The notes beneath the pieces were generated by a model. The model was not told the DNA's origin and searched no databases. It saw nothing but the letters and a program-made list of their open reading frames with translations. A DNA stretch of 64,000 nucleotides from Cytobacillus oceanisediminis (lineage in GTDB: Bacteria > Bacillota > Bacilli > Bacillales > Cytobacillaceae): assembly GCF_004366035.1 (NCBI RefSeq), contig NZ_SOEE01000005.1, forward strand, positions 124,001 to 188,000, read 5' to 3'. Shown here in pieces: positions 40,492 to 48,429 of this stretch. Position numbers and translations under genes: made by a program. The first letter of the stretch is position 1. Every line of letters starts with the position of its first letter.

Positions 40492-41681
40492 GCTACAACC
40501 ATCTTCAAAAAACTCTCGCCTTCCTCAGTCGCAGGCAATCCAAAAAACTCGCTAAATGTCGCCCCAACGTCAGCCATCGAATGGCGTTTACCAATGTTAA
40601 CCGGTTTTACCCGCTTCCCGGCAGCGAGTATTGGAACGTATTCCCTCGTATGGTTGGAATGGCCGATGGTCGGGTCGTTGCCATGGTCGGCCATAATAAT
40701 TATCAGATCCTCCTCTGCCATCTTGGGCAGGAATTCTGCAAGCCACTGGTCGGTTGTATTCAACAGTCTGGCATACCATTCGGCATCCTCAGCATGTCCG
40801 GCCAGATCTGTCTCCTGTACATTAACCAGAAACGCCGCGTCCTCTTTTTCTTCCAAATAAGACTTCTCTAAAACGCGCAAAACCTTTTCAGTATCCACAA
40901 TCGGATCTGCAGGTCCTTCGCCATGCAGGACATCTGCCGTTTTGCCAATCCGATGGACTTTAAGGCCGTTCCGGGCAGCGATCATCGGAAATTGTCCGTC
41001 TATGTTTACGCCGTAGCCCATGTGATAAACTTCATAGCCTTTGCCGTACACCTTGGCCTTCGGGGCATCCACTCCCCATTGGCCGGGATTTTTTTCATGG
41101 ACAACTGAGAGAATATGTTCAATGGTTGTATAGGGTCCTCCAAATGCAATGACACGGCTGGTGTCTACATTCTGGCGGACAATTTTTCCGACTTCCTTTA
41201 ACTCAAGGAAAGGCATTTTATTAAAATCAGCGGTTAAATTAATGATGTTTCCTAATGAAGATTCAAGATTATCACCAATGACACAGGCACCGTTTACCAG
41301 CAGAACCGGCCGGTCTTCCCATGGGTATTCAACCTGGCACCCTGCTTCTGTTAATGCTTGTGCCAGATCTGGATGAATATCTTTCATCAGCCTTTTATTT
41401 GAGCGCTTCGGGCAGCTTCCGGCAATTTCCTGATGCCCGAGGTACGTATCTGCCCCGTGATGGGCCAGTGCCGAGCAGCCGTAAGCATTGGCAGGGGCTG
41501 CCTTGCCATCGACAAGCGTTCCCAGCCCAAGCTTATATAGAGTTGGTATTTTTAAAAAGTCAACCGATTCCCGGATATGCTTATAGGTATTGGCCCTGCA
41601 GTCAGCAGGGCTGAACTCGCTGCAATCCTCCATCGCCCCGATGCCAAAGCTGTCTATCACCAGCAGAATTGCTTTTGCCAT
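40488..41681 (-). CDS. yhfW: phosphopentomutase-like metalloenzyme, YhfW-type
   Basis: About 397 residues of the alkaline-phosphatase-like/phosphopentomutase superfamily. The N-terminal LLVIDSFGIGAMEDC carries the first metal Asp, IIMADHGNDPTIGHSNHTREYVPIL (near 330) the DHGND metal cluster and catalytic region, and HSMADVGATFSEFFG the terminal motif seen in DeoB. It is close in size to DeoB, but its place beside racemase-, PHP- and aminotransferase-type genes identifies the YhfW branch, of unknown reaction. Start ATG 41681 with AGGAAGTG upstream, two bases after the preceding stop. It probably moves a phosphate within an unusual phospho-sugar or phosphonate-type intermediate. Confidence 0.85.
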   Translation of the reverse strand: MAKAILLVIDSFGIGAMEDCSEFSPADCRANTYKHIRESVDFLKIPTLYKLGLGTLVDGKAAPANAYGCSALAHHGADTYLGHQEIAGSCPKRSNKRLMKDIHPDLAQALTEAGCQVEYPWEDRPVLLVNGACVIGDNLESSLGNIINLTADFNKMPFLELKEVGKIVRQNVDTSRVIAFGGPYTTIEHILSVVHEKNPGQWGVDAPKAKVYGKGYEVYHMGYGVNIDGQFPMIAARNGLKVHRIGKTADVLHGEGPADPIVDTEKVLRVLEKSYLEEKEDAAFLVNVQETDLAGHAEDAEWYARLLNTTDQWLAEFLPKMAEEDLIIIMADHGNDPTIGHSNHTREYVPILAAGKRVKPVNIGKRHSMADVGATFSEFFGLPATEEGESFLKMVVA

Positions 41682-41683
41682 CC

Positions 41684-42844
41684 TTACCACTTCCTCTCAA
41701 AGTGAACCAGTTCCGGCTTTCCGCTTTGAATTCCCTTTACCAGGGCAATATGGGCCCTTGTGACGAACACCTGGGTGCGGAAAGAGAAAACGGCTGTATT
41801 GCCTTCAGAAATCTGAAAGCCATCAGGTTTCTCTATCGCACCATAGTAATCAATCGCTTCCGGAGCAGGTTCGATTGCTTTTATATATTGGTTTAATACT
41901 TCTTTTTCATCGCTTCCAACCAGGCACCCGGTTAAATGGGAGCGCCCGTAATAGCCGCCGCCAATGACGTAATAATGCTCCTGATCCTGGTGGGACACTT
42001 CCGTTACATATACAATGGCAGGTTTCTCGGGGAGATCCCGGTAAGCATGCAGCGGGGTAGTTCCGGTGAGGGCATGCCCTGGTTCTCCATGTGTTACTCC
42101 CTGTTCTGCCAGGAAGGGTATGGTTTCACAGCTGGTCGCACTTGGACCGTTTACCTGTTTTACTGTAATACCCTTTTTCTCCAGAACCTCTTTTGCCTTT
42201 AAAAGGGTTTTAAAGTTAGGCGTTGGCTCCATGCTTCTCCTGTCCTTAGATAGCTGAAAGTTCGGGAAGGTTGTGACGCCTGCGATATTAATCCCAGTAA
42301 GCCCGGCCAGTTCCTTAAGCTTTCCATCCAACTCTTCCAATCGAAAGCCGCCCTCCTGTCCGGGATAAATCATATCGCCTTCTGCATACACCCTTAGAAG
42401 TACATCCTGCACCGTTCCTGATTGAACTGCCGCATCGGAAAGCTGTCTGGCACGTGCAAGGGAAAATAGGGTAATGACTTCCGGATTCCACGACAGCACT
42501 TCCGCCCACTGATTTTTCCCCGGCTGAACCAGGTGGCCGACATTTCCTATTTTAACGCCGCCTTCTGCCAATGTTTTGGCTTCGTCGAATTCAACAGCAA
42601 CCGCCTTTTCGATGCCGTGTTCTGAAATAAACTGGCCTATATACGGAACCCTTCCAAGCTGCTTACTCATGAAATAAAGCGTAAAGTCATGATTTTTTGC
42701 CGTTTCTGCCAGAACTGCTGCATTCTCTCCGAGTATATCGAGGTCAATCACGTACGTATTCGGGGGTATTTGCCCGCTTTGGTGCAAGGTGACACCTGAT
42801 TGAATAAGCTTAGGATTTCTGCGCTTTGTTACATCTAAAAACAT
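41684..42844 (-). CDS. yhfX: alanine-racemase-fold PLP enzyme, YhfX-type
   Basis: 386 residues with the N-terminal alanine racemase barrel. NTYVIDLDILGENA is the opening strand and FTLYFMSKQLGR (near 55-62) holds the likely PLP lysine; VTHGEPGHALTGTTP near 265 binds the phosphate region. It lacks the full C-terminal domain pattern of biosynthetic alanine racemase. YhfX-type proteins are found only in yhf-like clusters; the substrate is unknown, presumably an amino acid derivative that is epimerised or decarboxylated. AAGGGGG before the ATG. It lies between the aminotransferase-type and mutase-type genes, all co-directional. Confidence 0.85.
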   Translation of the reverse strand: MFLDVTKRRNPKLIQSGVTLHQSGQIPPNTYVIDLDILGENAAVLAETAKNHDFTLYFMSKQLGRVPYIGQFISEHGIEKAVAVEFDEAKTLAEGGVKIGNVGHLVQPGKNQWAEVLSWNPEVITLFSLARARQLSDAAVQSGTVQDVLLRVYAEGDMIYPGQEGGFRLEELDGKLKELAGLTGINIAGVTTFPNFQLSKDRRSMEPTPNFKTLLKAKEVLEKKGITVKQVNGPSATSCETIPFLAEQGVTHGEPGHALTGTTPLHAYRDLPEKPAIVYVTEVSHQDQEHYYVIGGGYYGRSHLTGCLVGSDEKEVLNQYIKAIEPAPEAIDYYGAIEKPDGFQISEGNTAVFSFRTQVFVTRAHIALVKGIQSGKPELVHFERKW

Positions 42845-42871
42845 TGAAGTTTCCCCCTTTATTTACGGGTA

Positions 42872-44014
42872 TCAACGATGCTGCACTTCTTTTGCAAGAG
42901 GTATCACTTTTTCCAGAATTCCGATGATCGTGCCCGCTCCTGATTTCATCGGATTTATGCGCAGTCCATATTCCTTCAGCTCAGGCTGTGCTTCCAAAAA
43001 GCTGCCGGAAACGCGGTAAATCATCGGGATGATTTCATATTTTGATTCCGCCCCAACCGGATGAGTGGCCGCCCCATGCTCGTCACTTATACTGATCACA
43101 TTTTGGGCAATCGGTGCTTCAAGCTCTACAATGACATTTTTGGACTGGGCATTCGTCATGTAGGCGGCGCGAATCCCGTTCACAGCTCCTTCATTCAGAC
43201 GGCGGCAGAGCTCTTCCACCTGCTCGTTCTGAATAGCCAGCGATACAGGTGCGAAGGTCATCATTCTTAAAAGCTCCATGGCTTCGTAGCCCTGAACCTG
43301 GCCGCCGCCCGAGTAGTTATAATGGTGCACCCGTTCGATGGCGTCTTTTTTGCCGGCAATGACAGCAATTCCTTCCGGCCCAAGAAGCTTGAACCCGGAA
43401 AAGGTTGAGTAATCCGCTCCTAATTCCACTCCAATTCCCTTTGTCTTCAATGCACAGTAATTGTCATCTACCACGATCGGAAGATCCGGGCGTTCTTCCT
43501 TCACGGCTTTGATGACTTCGGCCAATTGATAATGATCTGTGGGCTGCTGGCGTGCATGCTGAATATAGAAAACTTTAGGATTTTGATTACTTCTGATGGC
43601 AATTCTGACTTCCTCAAGATGGTTGTAATCTGCCTGGACTGTTTTAATGCCCAATATTCTTAACGTTTCCTTTGTCGTCGTATAAACAGGGGCCGTGTGA
43701 ATGAACATTTCATCCCCAGCAGACAGAAGCATGCTTAGAATATTGCGGATCGCTCCTGTTCCGGCTCCCCTGACGAGGGCACAGTCTTCTGTTTCAAAGA
43801 AATCCGCCAGAACCCTTTCCACAAGATACGTCTGTTCCGGACGCTTATATGTTGGAGAAACACCAAGGTCTCCCATCGAGAGAAATTGCCTGCCTTTGAA
43901 ATAGCGGCTCATTCTGTCTACCAATTTGAATTGTTTTTCCTGTGCTTCCTGTATCGATAAGCTTGGCAAAACTGAATTTGCGTACTTTAATTCAGCTCGG
44001 TTGTATGTGGACAC
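42872..44014 (-). CDS. yhfS: PLP-dependent aminotransferase-fold enzyme, YhfS-type
   Basis: 380 residues of fold-type I. The cofactor contacts are visible: GAGTGAIRNILSML (phosphate loop, near 80), VVDDNYCALKTKGIGVELGADYSTFSGFKLLGPEG (near 175-215), with the Schiff-base lysine in SGFKLLG. The start is GTG, one base overlapping the stop of the phosphotriesterase-type gene, with GGAGCG upstream, so translation is coupled. The family resembles methionine-gamma-lyase/aminotransferase class V; the reaction in the yhf pathway is unknown. Confidence 0.85.
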   Translation of the reverse strand: MSTYNRAELKYANSVLPSLSIQEAQEKQFKLVDRMSRYFKGRQFLSMGDLGVSPTYKRPEQTYLVERVLADFFETEDCALVRGAGTGAIRNILSMLLSAGDEMFIHTAPVYTTTKETLRILGIKTVQADYNHLEEVRIAIRSNQNPKVFYIQHARQQPTDHYQLAEVIKAVKEERPDLPIVVDDNYCALKTKGIGVELGADYSTFSGFKLLGPEGIAVIAGKKDAIERVHHYNYSGGGQVQGYEAMELLRMMTFAPVSLAIQNEQVEELCRRLNEGAVNGIRAAYMTNAQSKNVIVELEAPIAQNVISISDEHGAATHPVGAESKYEIIPMIYRVSGSFLEAQPELKEYGLRINPMKSGAGTIIGILEKVIPLAKEVQHR

Positions 44015-44931
44015 TATGATCGCTCCCTTATAGAAAAAGCTCTGGATGGATTAACGGTCAGGAATTGATGAAGAATGCTTTCAGGAACTCCGGATTCTTT
44101 CAATGTTGGTATAAAGGTCTCCAGCACAAGTCCGTAGCCTGGGCCTCCGTGCTTCTTCCAATGCGACTTGCGGGTTAAGTCTGCTGATAGAAGAATTTGC
44201 TTTTCAAACCCGAGGCTTATGAAATCCAGGAGAAAAGCAGCTCTTTCTTCATCAGGACGGTAATTATTTTTTCCGATTGTATCAAAAGCGATATAGGCTC
44301 CTGTTTCCAAAACAGAGAGAACTTCGTCTTTATTCGGGTTGAGGTCCTGATGGCCGATGATGATCTGATCAGCAGGAAGGCCATGCTTCACCAGCAGCTG
44401 CACCTGTTCAAGCCCGAGTGTTCCGAGCGTTGTATGAGTGGTCACCGGAAGGCCGGTTTCAGCACCGGCAATAGCGGCACCAATTAGAAGCTCACGTTCA
44501 ATCGGCTTCATTTCATTTTTGCTTGTGCCCACTTCCCCGATGACACCCGGGAGAATACCCGTTTCGGCAATCCCTTCCTTGGCTTCTTTTATAAAATGCT
44601 GTGCAAACTGCTCTGCTTTCCAGCCGTCTGCAAAATGGGGGATATAAGGATCTTTATAGAAGCCTGTGCAGGTAATAAGGTGAACCCCTGTTGCCGCGCT
44701 CAGCCTTTTTAGCACATGAGCATCCCGGCCCATGCCGTCATTTGTCACTTCAACCATTGCCCTTCCGCCGAGACGGTAAAAATCCTCCAGTTCCTCACGC
44801 ATGCCCTGTTCATCATCCAGAATCGTATCCGGATCTTTTTTCACTCGCGAAAGATCAATGGAGAGATGCTCGTGAGCCGAGCAAATCCCCAATTCTTCCG
44901 GAGCAATTTCCCCAAGTACGGTTTGTATCAT
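44014..44931 (-). CDS. php: phosphotriesterase homology protein, PHP/YhfV-type
   Basis: 305 residues, an amidohydrolase-superfamily TIM barrel. Metal ligands: SAHEHL (H20 and H22 region), GVIGEVGTSKNE (a Glu instead of the carbamylated Lys of true phosphotriesterase, as in E. coli PHP), VTTHTTLG, IIGHQDLN, and LLSADLTRKS with the catalytic Asp. E. coli PHP has a bimetal centre but no known substrate; related lactonases and phosphotriesterase-like enzymes open lactones or hydrolyse amides. GGAGTG before the ATG. Overlaps the yhfS-type gene by one base. Confidence 0.9.
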   Translation of the reverse strand: MIQTVLGEIAPEELGICSAHEHLSIDLSRVKKDPDTILDDEQGMREELEDFYRLGGRAMVEVTNDGMGRDAHVLKRLSAATGVHLITCTGFYKDPYIPHFADGWKAEQFAQHFIKEAKEGIAETGILPGVIGEVGTSKNEMKPIERELLIGAAIAGAETGLPVTTHTTLGTLGLEQVQLLVKHGLPADQIIIGHQDLNPNKDEVLSVLETGAYIAFDTIGKNNYRPDEERAAFLLDFISLGFEKQILLSADLTRKSHWKKHGGPGYGLVLETFIPTLKESGVPESILHQFLTVNPSRAFSIRERS

Positions 44932-44964
44932 GGCAGTTCACTCCGTTCTCTTTATTTGGTTTCT

Positions 44965-46257
44965 TTATTGAGGAATGTTCATGATTCCAAGTGCAACCAG
45001 GATATTGGCAATGATTCCGACCGCAATGGCACCTACAGGTCCTACCGCAATGCGGACAATTGGACGTCCCGCCGCTTCATTCAGCAAATAGAATCCTGCG
45101 ATGAAGAAGAATCCGAACCCCGGTGCGATCGCATTGGCCGCGTTTGCTCCACCGATTAATAGTGCCACTTCCAGAAGCTTGGTCATCGCACTGCGGATAT
45201 TTTCTCCGGAATTACGCACACCGGGATATTTATCAAGGAATCTCGCAATCGAGCTTAATAGCATAACTTCAATAAAAATAATAATGACACCGCCGATTAA
45301 GGCTACCCAAACATTCGGGGAGAAAAATCCGACGACGAAGATGAGCGTGAATCCGACCGGGCTGTATACGCCTGTTGCGATCGCTGTACTAGCTACAAGC
45401 GGAATAAAACCGAGCGCACGGGCAGCCGCTGCAATTCCTGCATCTGTTGCTTTGCCTTCCGCTAATAGATTTAGAGAAATCGGATCTCCCGCCATGATCC
45501 ATAGATTCGTAGCAGCCGCAATAAGACCGCCAATTATCATAAAGAACACGACATTTTTTCTGATTTTAGCCACTTTATCACTGAATACTGCGGCAAGGTC
45601 GATGGAAGAGCCTTCCTCTGCCTTTTCCTTCATGGCAAATACTAGAAGGAAGATCATTCCTGTAATAAGGGCCATTCCTTCCTGGTTCAGTGTTACTGTG
45701 GTTCCTGAAATCGTAAGGACTCCGCTTTCATTCAGCCAGACAGCGAGCTGACGGATTAATGCTGAAACGATAAACGTTATGACCCCTTTTTTAACGCTGA
45801 ACTGCATAGCAACCGCAAGCGCCGGGAATGCCATAAATGTTACGACAACCGGTGTTCCAACCGCTCCCATAGCTTCAAGGAAATTAAGCGGCAGATAATC
45901 GAACAGCTTCACAAAGCCTTCTAGTCCGATTAACAGCCCTGCTCCATAAGCACCGCCAATCACTGCCGCAAGCGGTGTTCCCCATTTATTTTTCGGTGTC
46001 AGCAAACCGATAATATCTGTTCCCAGCAGGATACTGTGTACGAGGATGATACTGGCCGAGAGTGTAAAAGGTATTCCAAATCCGATTACAAGGCCGAAAC
46101 TCATCGCAAAGGAAGTGAAGGCAAGATCCCGTCTCGTCATCCGTCCCTCCACGTGTTCAGAGACAATTGGACGAAGCCCATCATTGAAAACCGCAATGTT
46201 CATATTGGCCAAAACAGCAGCAACGGCACCGATCAGGATAATTAACGTCATTTCCAT
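44965..46257 (-). CDS. yhfT: polytopic membrane protein, YhfT-type, probable transporter
   Basis: 430 residues with about 11-12 hydrophobic segments. Gly-rich turns (VIGGAYGAGLLIGLEG; AGDPISLNLLAEG; GPVGAIAVGIIANILVALGI) and polar residues within helices suggest a transport protein. YhfT of E. coli is an unassigned membrane protein in the same cluster. GAGGGGG before the ATG. Its position next to the DUF2620 and PHP-type genes suggests that it imports the substrate of the pathway. There are no recognised domains of the major transporter families. Confidence 0.8.
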   Translation of the reverse strand: MEMTLIILIGAVAAVLANMNIAVFNDGLRPIVSEHVEGRMTRRDLAFTSFAMSFGLVIGFGIPFTLSASIILVHSILLGTDIIGLLTPKNKWGTPLAAVIGGAYGAGLLIGLEGFVKLFDYLPLNFLEAMGAVGTPVVVTFMAFPALAVAMQFSVKKGVITFIVSALIRQLAVWLNESGVLTISGTTVTLNQEGMALITGMIFLLVFAMKEKAEEGSSIDLAAVFSDKVAKIRKNVVFFMIIGGLIAAATNLWIMAGDPISLNLLAEGKATDAGIAAAARALGFIPLVASTAIATGVYSPVGFTLIFVVGFFSPNVWVALIGGVIIIFIEVMLLSSIARFLDKYPGVRNSGENIRSAMTKLLEVALLIGGANAANAIAPGFGFFFIAGFYLLNEAAGRPIVRIAVGPVGAIAVGIIANILVALGIMNIPQ

Positions 46258-46284
46258 TTCTATTTCCCCCTCAATTAAAATGGA

Positions 46285-46644
46285 TTAGCTTTTATTCTTT
46301 AAAGCTTTGATAATCATAGGCACTGCGGTCTCTTTGTGGTCAGCTGTAAATCCAAACGCTTTCTTCCCTTCATTGACAGCGATTACAATTTTCTCCTCAA
46401 CAGGCTTTTTTCCTGGCATGGAGACCGTCTCGCAATCAGGCTTGCCGAGAAGGGCAATCGCCATGGCTAAAGCACCGCCGCCTCCTGTGTGGCAGGCTCC
46501 TACATAATAATCTGCCTGTCCCGTCTTAACAGCCATCGCAGCCTCCAGATCCGACTTGACCATCGTCGTTATGCTGCTATCAATCTCATTTATTAAACTC
46601 TCAATCTCTTTTTTATCAACCTGTCCGCCAACTACAATTTTCAT
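46285..46644 (-). CDS. yhfU: DUF2620 protein, YhfU-type
   Basis: 119 residues. Recognised as DUF2620 from IVVGGQVDKKEIESLINE at the start and the Gly/Ala-rich YYVGACHTGGGGALAMAIALLG in the middle, with a conserved Cys-His pair; it looks like a small nucleotide- or phosphate-binding alpha/beta protein, somewhat like PTS IIB subunits. AAAGGAGG before ATG 46644; the frame reaches 46677 but overlaps the upstream gene without a site. It is always beside YhfT-type proteins, so it may be the soluble partner of the carrier. Confidence 0.85.
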   Translation of the reverse strand: MKIVVGGQVDKKEIESLINEIDSSITTMVKSDLEAAMAVKTGQADYYVGACHTGGGGALAMAIALLGKPDCETVSMPGKKPVEEKIVIAVNEGKKAFGFTADHKETAVPMIIKALKNKS

Positions 46645-46645
46645 C

Positions 46646-47020
46646 TTAATTTCCTCCTTTGTTGATTTGCAGTACATTTGTGTAATGTATGAGCAGAAAA
46701 TCGATTTCCTCTTGGGGGAGCTGATTCTTCCATTGCTGCTGTATATATCCGATTTCCTTCATGGCTATGGATGCTTCCGGTGACTGTTTGACTTCATCCA
46801 GCAAATTAGGATGGGGAGCCTCAACCTGTTCACCCTTTTCAATTCTCGTCAGAGCTGTCGGCAAATGGGTGAAAAGCATTTCAGCTCCATCTATGGCATC
46901 TTTTTTCAAGTGTGACTGCAAATGCATAAATGCTAGCGTGCTTATATCAGCTGCTTTGGTACTGACAACAGATGAAGCTAAAAGGATATCCATTCTTTCT
47001 TTCAATTGATTTAAATCCAT
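46646..47020 (-). CDS. yhfY: PRD-domain protein, YhfY-type
   Basis: 124 residues forming one PTS regulation domain-like helical bundle (LASSVVSTKAADISTLAFMHLQSHLKK; LFTHLPTALTRI; EIDFLLIHYTNVLQ). Single-domain PRD proteins lack the DNA- or RNA-binding part; His residues in the LTHLP-like and HYTNV segments are possible phosphorylation sites. GGAGGG before the ATG. The second gene of the operon, just after the regulator YhfZ and a candidate operator (47037-47056). It may tune the pathway to PTS or energy status; this is inference. Confidence 0.85.
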   Translation of the reverse strand: MDLNQLKERMDILLASSVVSTKAADISTLAFMHLQSHLKKDAIDGAEMLFTHLPTALTRIEKGEQVEAPHPNLLDEVKQSPEASIAMKEIGYIQQQWKNQLPQEEIDFLLIHYTNVLQINKGGN

Positions 47021-47036
47021 ATTTAAATTCCCTCCA

Positions 47037-47056
47037 GAATACAGTATTTAGTATAT
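47037..47056. promoter_or_regulatory. second candidate YhfZ operator, ahead of the yhfY-type gene
   Basis: GAATAC-N8-GTATAT, one base short of the perfect palindrome ATATAC-N8-GTATAT at 48049-48068 in front of the regulator gene, with the same 8-bp spacer. It lies 17 bp upstream of the yhfY-type start, in the gap after the regulator. Confidence 0.5.
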
Positions 47057-47066
47057 TAATGCTACT

Positions 47067-47090
47067 AAGAAACTAGAACTTTAGTTTCTT
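47067..47090 (-). terminator. attenuator-like hairpin at the end of the yhfZ-type gene
   Basis: AAGAAACTA (47067-47075) pairs perfectly with TAGTTTCTT (47082-47090). It overlaps the regulator stop codon. There is no strong T run, so it may lower read-through or stabilise the mRNA end rather than terminate fully. Confidence 0.5.
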
Positions 47091-48021
47091 AATAGTGAGG
47101 ATACTTTTTTCCTTCCTCCACCAGCCTTTGGGTCTCTTCCACTTTATTTAACTGGAGGATCTGGATTTGTTCCATGATATTTGTTCTTTCACTTTCTATG
47201 ACAATAGATGCTCTGGTTGCTTTTATGGCCAATTCCTTTGCCTTCTTTGATTTAAAGTCAGAGGAGGCAAACGTTTTTAGTGCCCTCGCTTCATCAGCAT
47301 TCCAAACCGCTGCATCAATACTGCCATTCTTCAGCATATTGAAAAGCTGCATATAGTCCACCTTTATCAGTTCAACCTGGTGCTTTTCACATTCAAGGAG
47401 GGTAATATTTGCCTGGTCGGCAGATGAATAGTCAATTCCAATTTTCATGCCATCAGTAATCTCGCTGTTTTTGCTATCTGAAAAAAAGACTTTATGGGAC
47501 GTTACATAGGTCTCCGGCCCAAGTGTATGGAGAATTTCCAGGCCCTCAAACTCCTGTACTGCCTCTTCTGCCGCCAGCTGGGACATAATCGCAAAATCGT
47601 AGCGCCGGGTTTTTAATGATTCGATCCGCCTTCTGGCTCCTCTCATATAAGCAAGGCCAGACTTCTTGTTGATTTCCTCAAACCCTTCGACAATACCAGT
47701 TGCCAATCCCTCATACTTGCGGGAATAAGGCAGCGGCATTACGCCCATCACTGGTCCGATGCCGGCAATCTCATACAGCAGGTTGATGTCCCTCTTCTTC
47801 AGAAAGGTCCCAAGATGCCCTCTGGATTCAAGAGCTATTGCATGCAAATCCTCCAGCACTCTTAATGCACCCTGCACAGTTCCCCGGCCCAATGATAGCT
47901 TTTCTGTAAAATCACTTACCCGGGGGATTCTCTCTCCCTCTGAAAACTGAATGAGCTCCTTCGCAATAAACTTTGCTGCCAGTCCATTCTTTGAATATAA
48001 ACTTTCCCAAATACGGCTCAT
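47089..48021 (-). CDS. yhfZ: transcriptional regulator, YhfZ-type
   Basis: 310 residues. Residues ~10-75 are a GntR-like winged helix (AKFIAKELIQFSEGERIPRVSDFTEKLSLGRGTVQGALRVLEDLHAIALESRGHLGTFL). The rest is a type 2 periplasmic-binding-protein-like effector domain (VMGVMPLPYSRKYEGLATGIVEGFEE; YDFAIMSQLAAEEAV; KIGIDYSSADQANIT; NGSIDAAVWNADEA). It matches YhfZ of E. coli. AGAGG before the ATG. The first gene of its operon; palindromes at 48049-48068 and 47037-47056 suggest autoregulation and control of the pathway genes. Confidence 0.88.
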   Translation of the reverse strand: MSRIWESLYSKNGLAAKFIAKELIQFSEGERIPRVSDFTEKLSLGRGTVQGALRVLEDLHAIALESRGHLGTFLKKRDINLLYEIAGIGPVMGVMPLPYSRKYEGLATGIVEGFEEINKKSGLAYMRGARRRIESLKTRRYDFAIMSQLAAEEAVQEFEGLEILHTLGPETYVTSHKVFFSDSKNSEITDGMKIGIDYSSADQANITLLECEKHQVELIKVDYMQLFNMLKNGSIDAAVWNADEARALKTFASSDFKSKKAKELAIKATRASIVIESERTNIMEQIQILQLNKVEETQRLVEEGKKYPHY

Positions 48022-48048
48022 ATTGTAATACCTCTTTACCTTTGATCA

Positions 48049-48068
48049 ATATACGAAAAACTGTATAT
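48049..48068. promoter_or_regulatory. candidate YhfZ operator overlapping the yhf-type promoter
   Basis: ATATAC (48049-48054) and GTATAT (48063-48068) form a perfect dyad with an 8-bp spacer. On the minus strand TATAAT overlaps its upstream edge, so binding would cover the promoter -10 and start site. A near copy lies at 47037-47056. Confidence 0.6.
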
Positions 48069-48271
48069 TATAAGTGTAGCGGTTATTTTTTATTAATTCA
48101 AGAGTTTTCTAACTTTTTCGCAATTTAATATTGCTAATTTCTTTTACTCTTCTTAGGCAGGGGGTTTCGCTTGTCAATGAGTCTGTTGATTTCCACCGCG
48201 GACACATGTCTCCCCGAGCGGGCATTGAAAAGCAACCATCTTTATTTTTCTATTAGTTTCCTGAGCTTCTT
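48069..48271. other. intergenic stretch ahead of the repeat array
   Basis: AT-rich upstream part of the yhf-type promoter followed by about 100 bp without a supported gene. Together with the array at 48272-48381 it fills the space between yhfZ and the ywqG-type gene. Confidence 0.4.
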
Positions 48272-48381
48272 CTGTTCGAAGGGGCTTCTAGTTCGGACTC
48301 AAACTCTCGGATTTCTGCATCTCCTGTCCGAAGAAGCTTCAGGTTCGGACTCGACCGCTCAGGTTATCCTTTTTCTGTCCA
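48272..48381. repeat. 52-bp tandem repeat family, copy B
   Basis: CTGTTCGAAG at 48272, CTGTCCGAAG at 48324 and CTGTCCAAAT at 48375 are spaced 52 and 51 bp. AGTTCGGACT at 48290 and GGTTCGGACT at 48342 are spaced 52 bp. Each unit thus has the two half-motifs separated by 8 bp, forming an inverted repeat. Intergenic, between yhfZ and ywqG types. Confidence 0.9.
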
Positions 48382-48429
48382 AATGCGAACCCCTTCATTC
48401 AGTTATCTCCTCTAATTGGAATTGGTACT

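Noticed and set aside
40488-41681. Calling this gene deoB (true phosphopentomutase)
   Set aside because: It shares the superfamily motifs, but all neighbours are yhf-type genes, so the YhfW branch is the better call.
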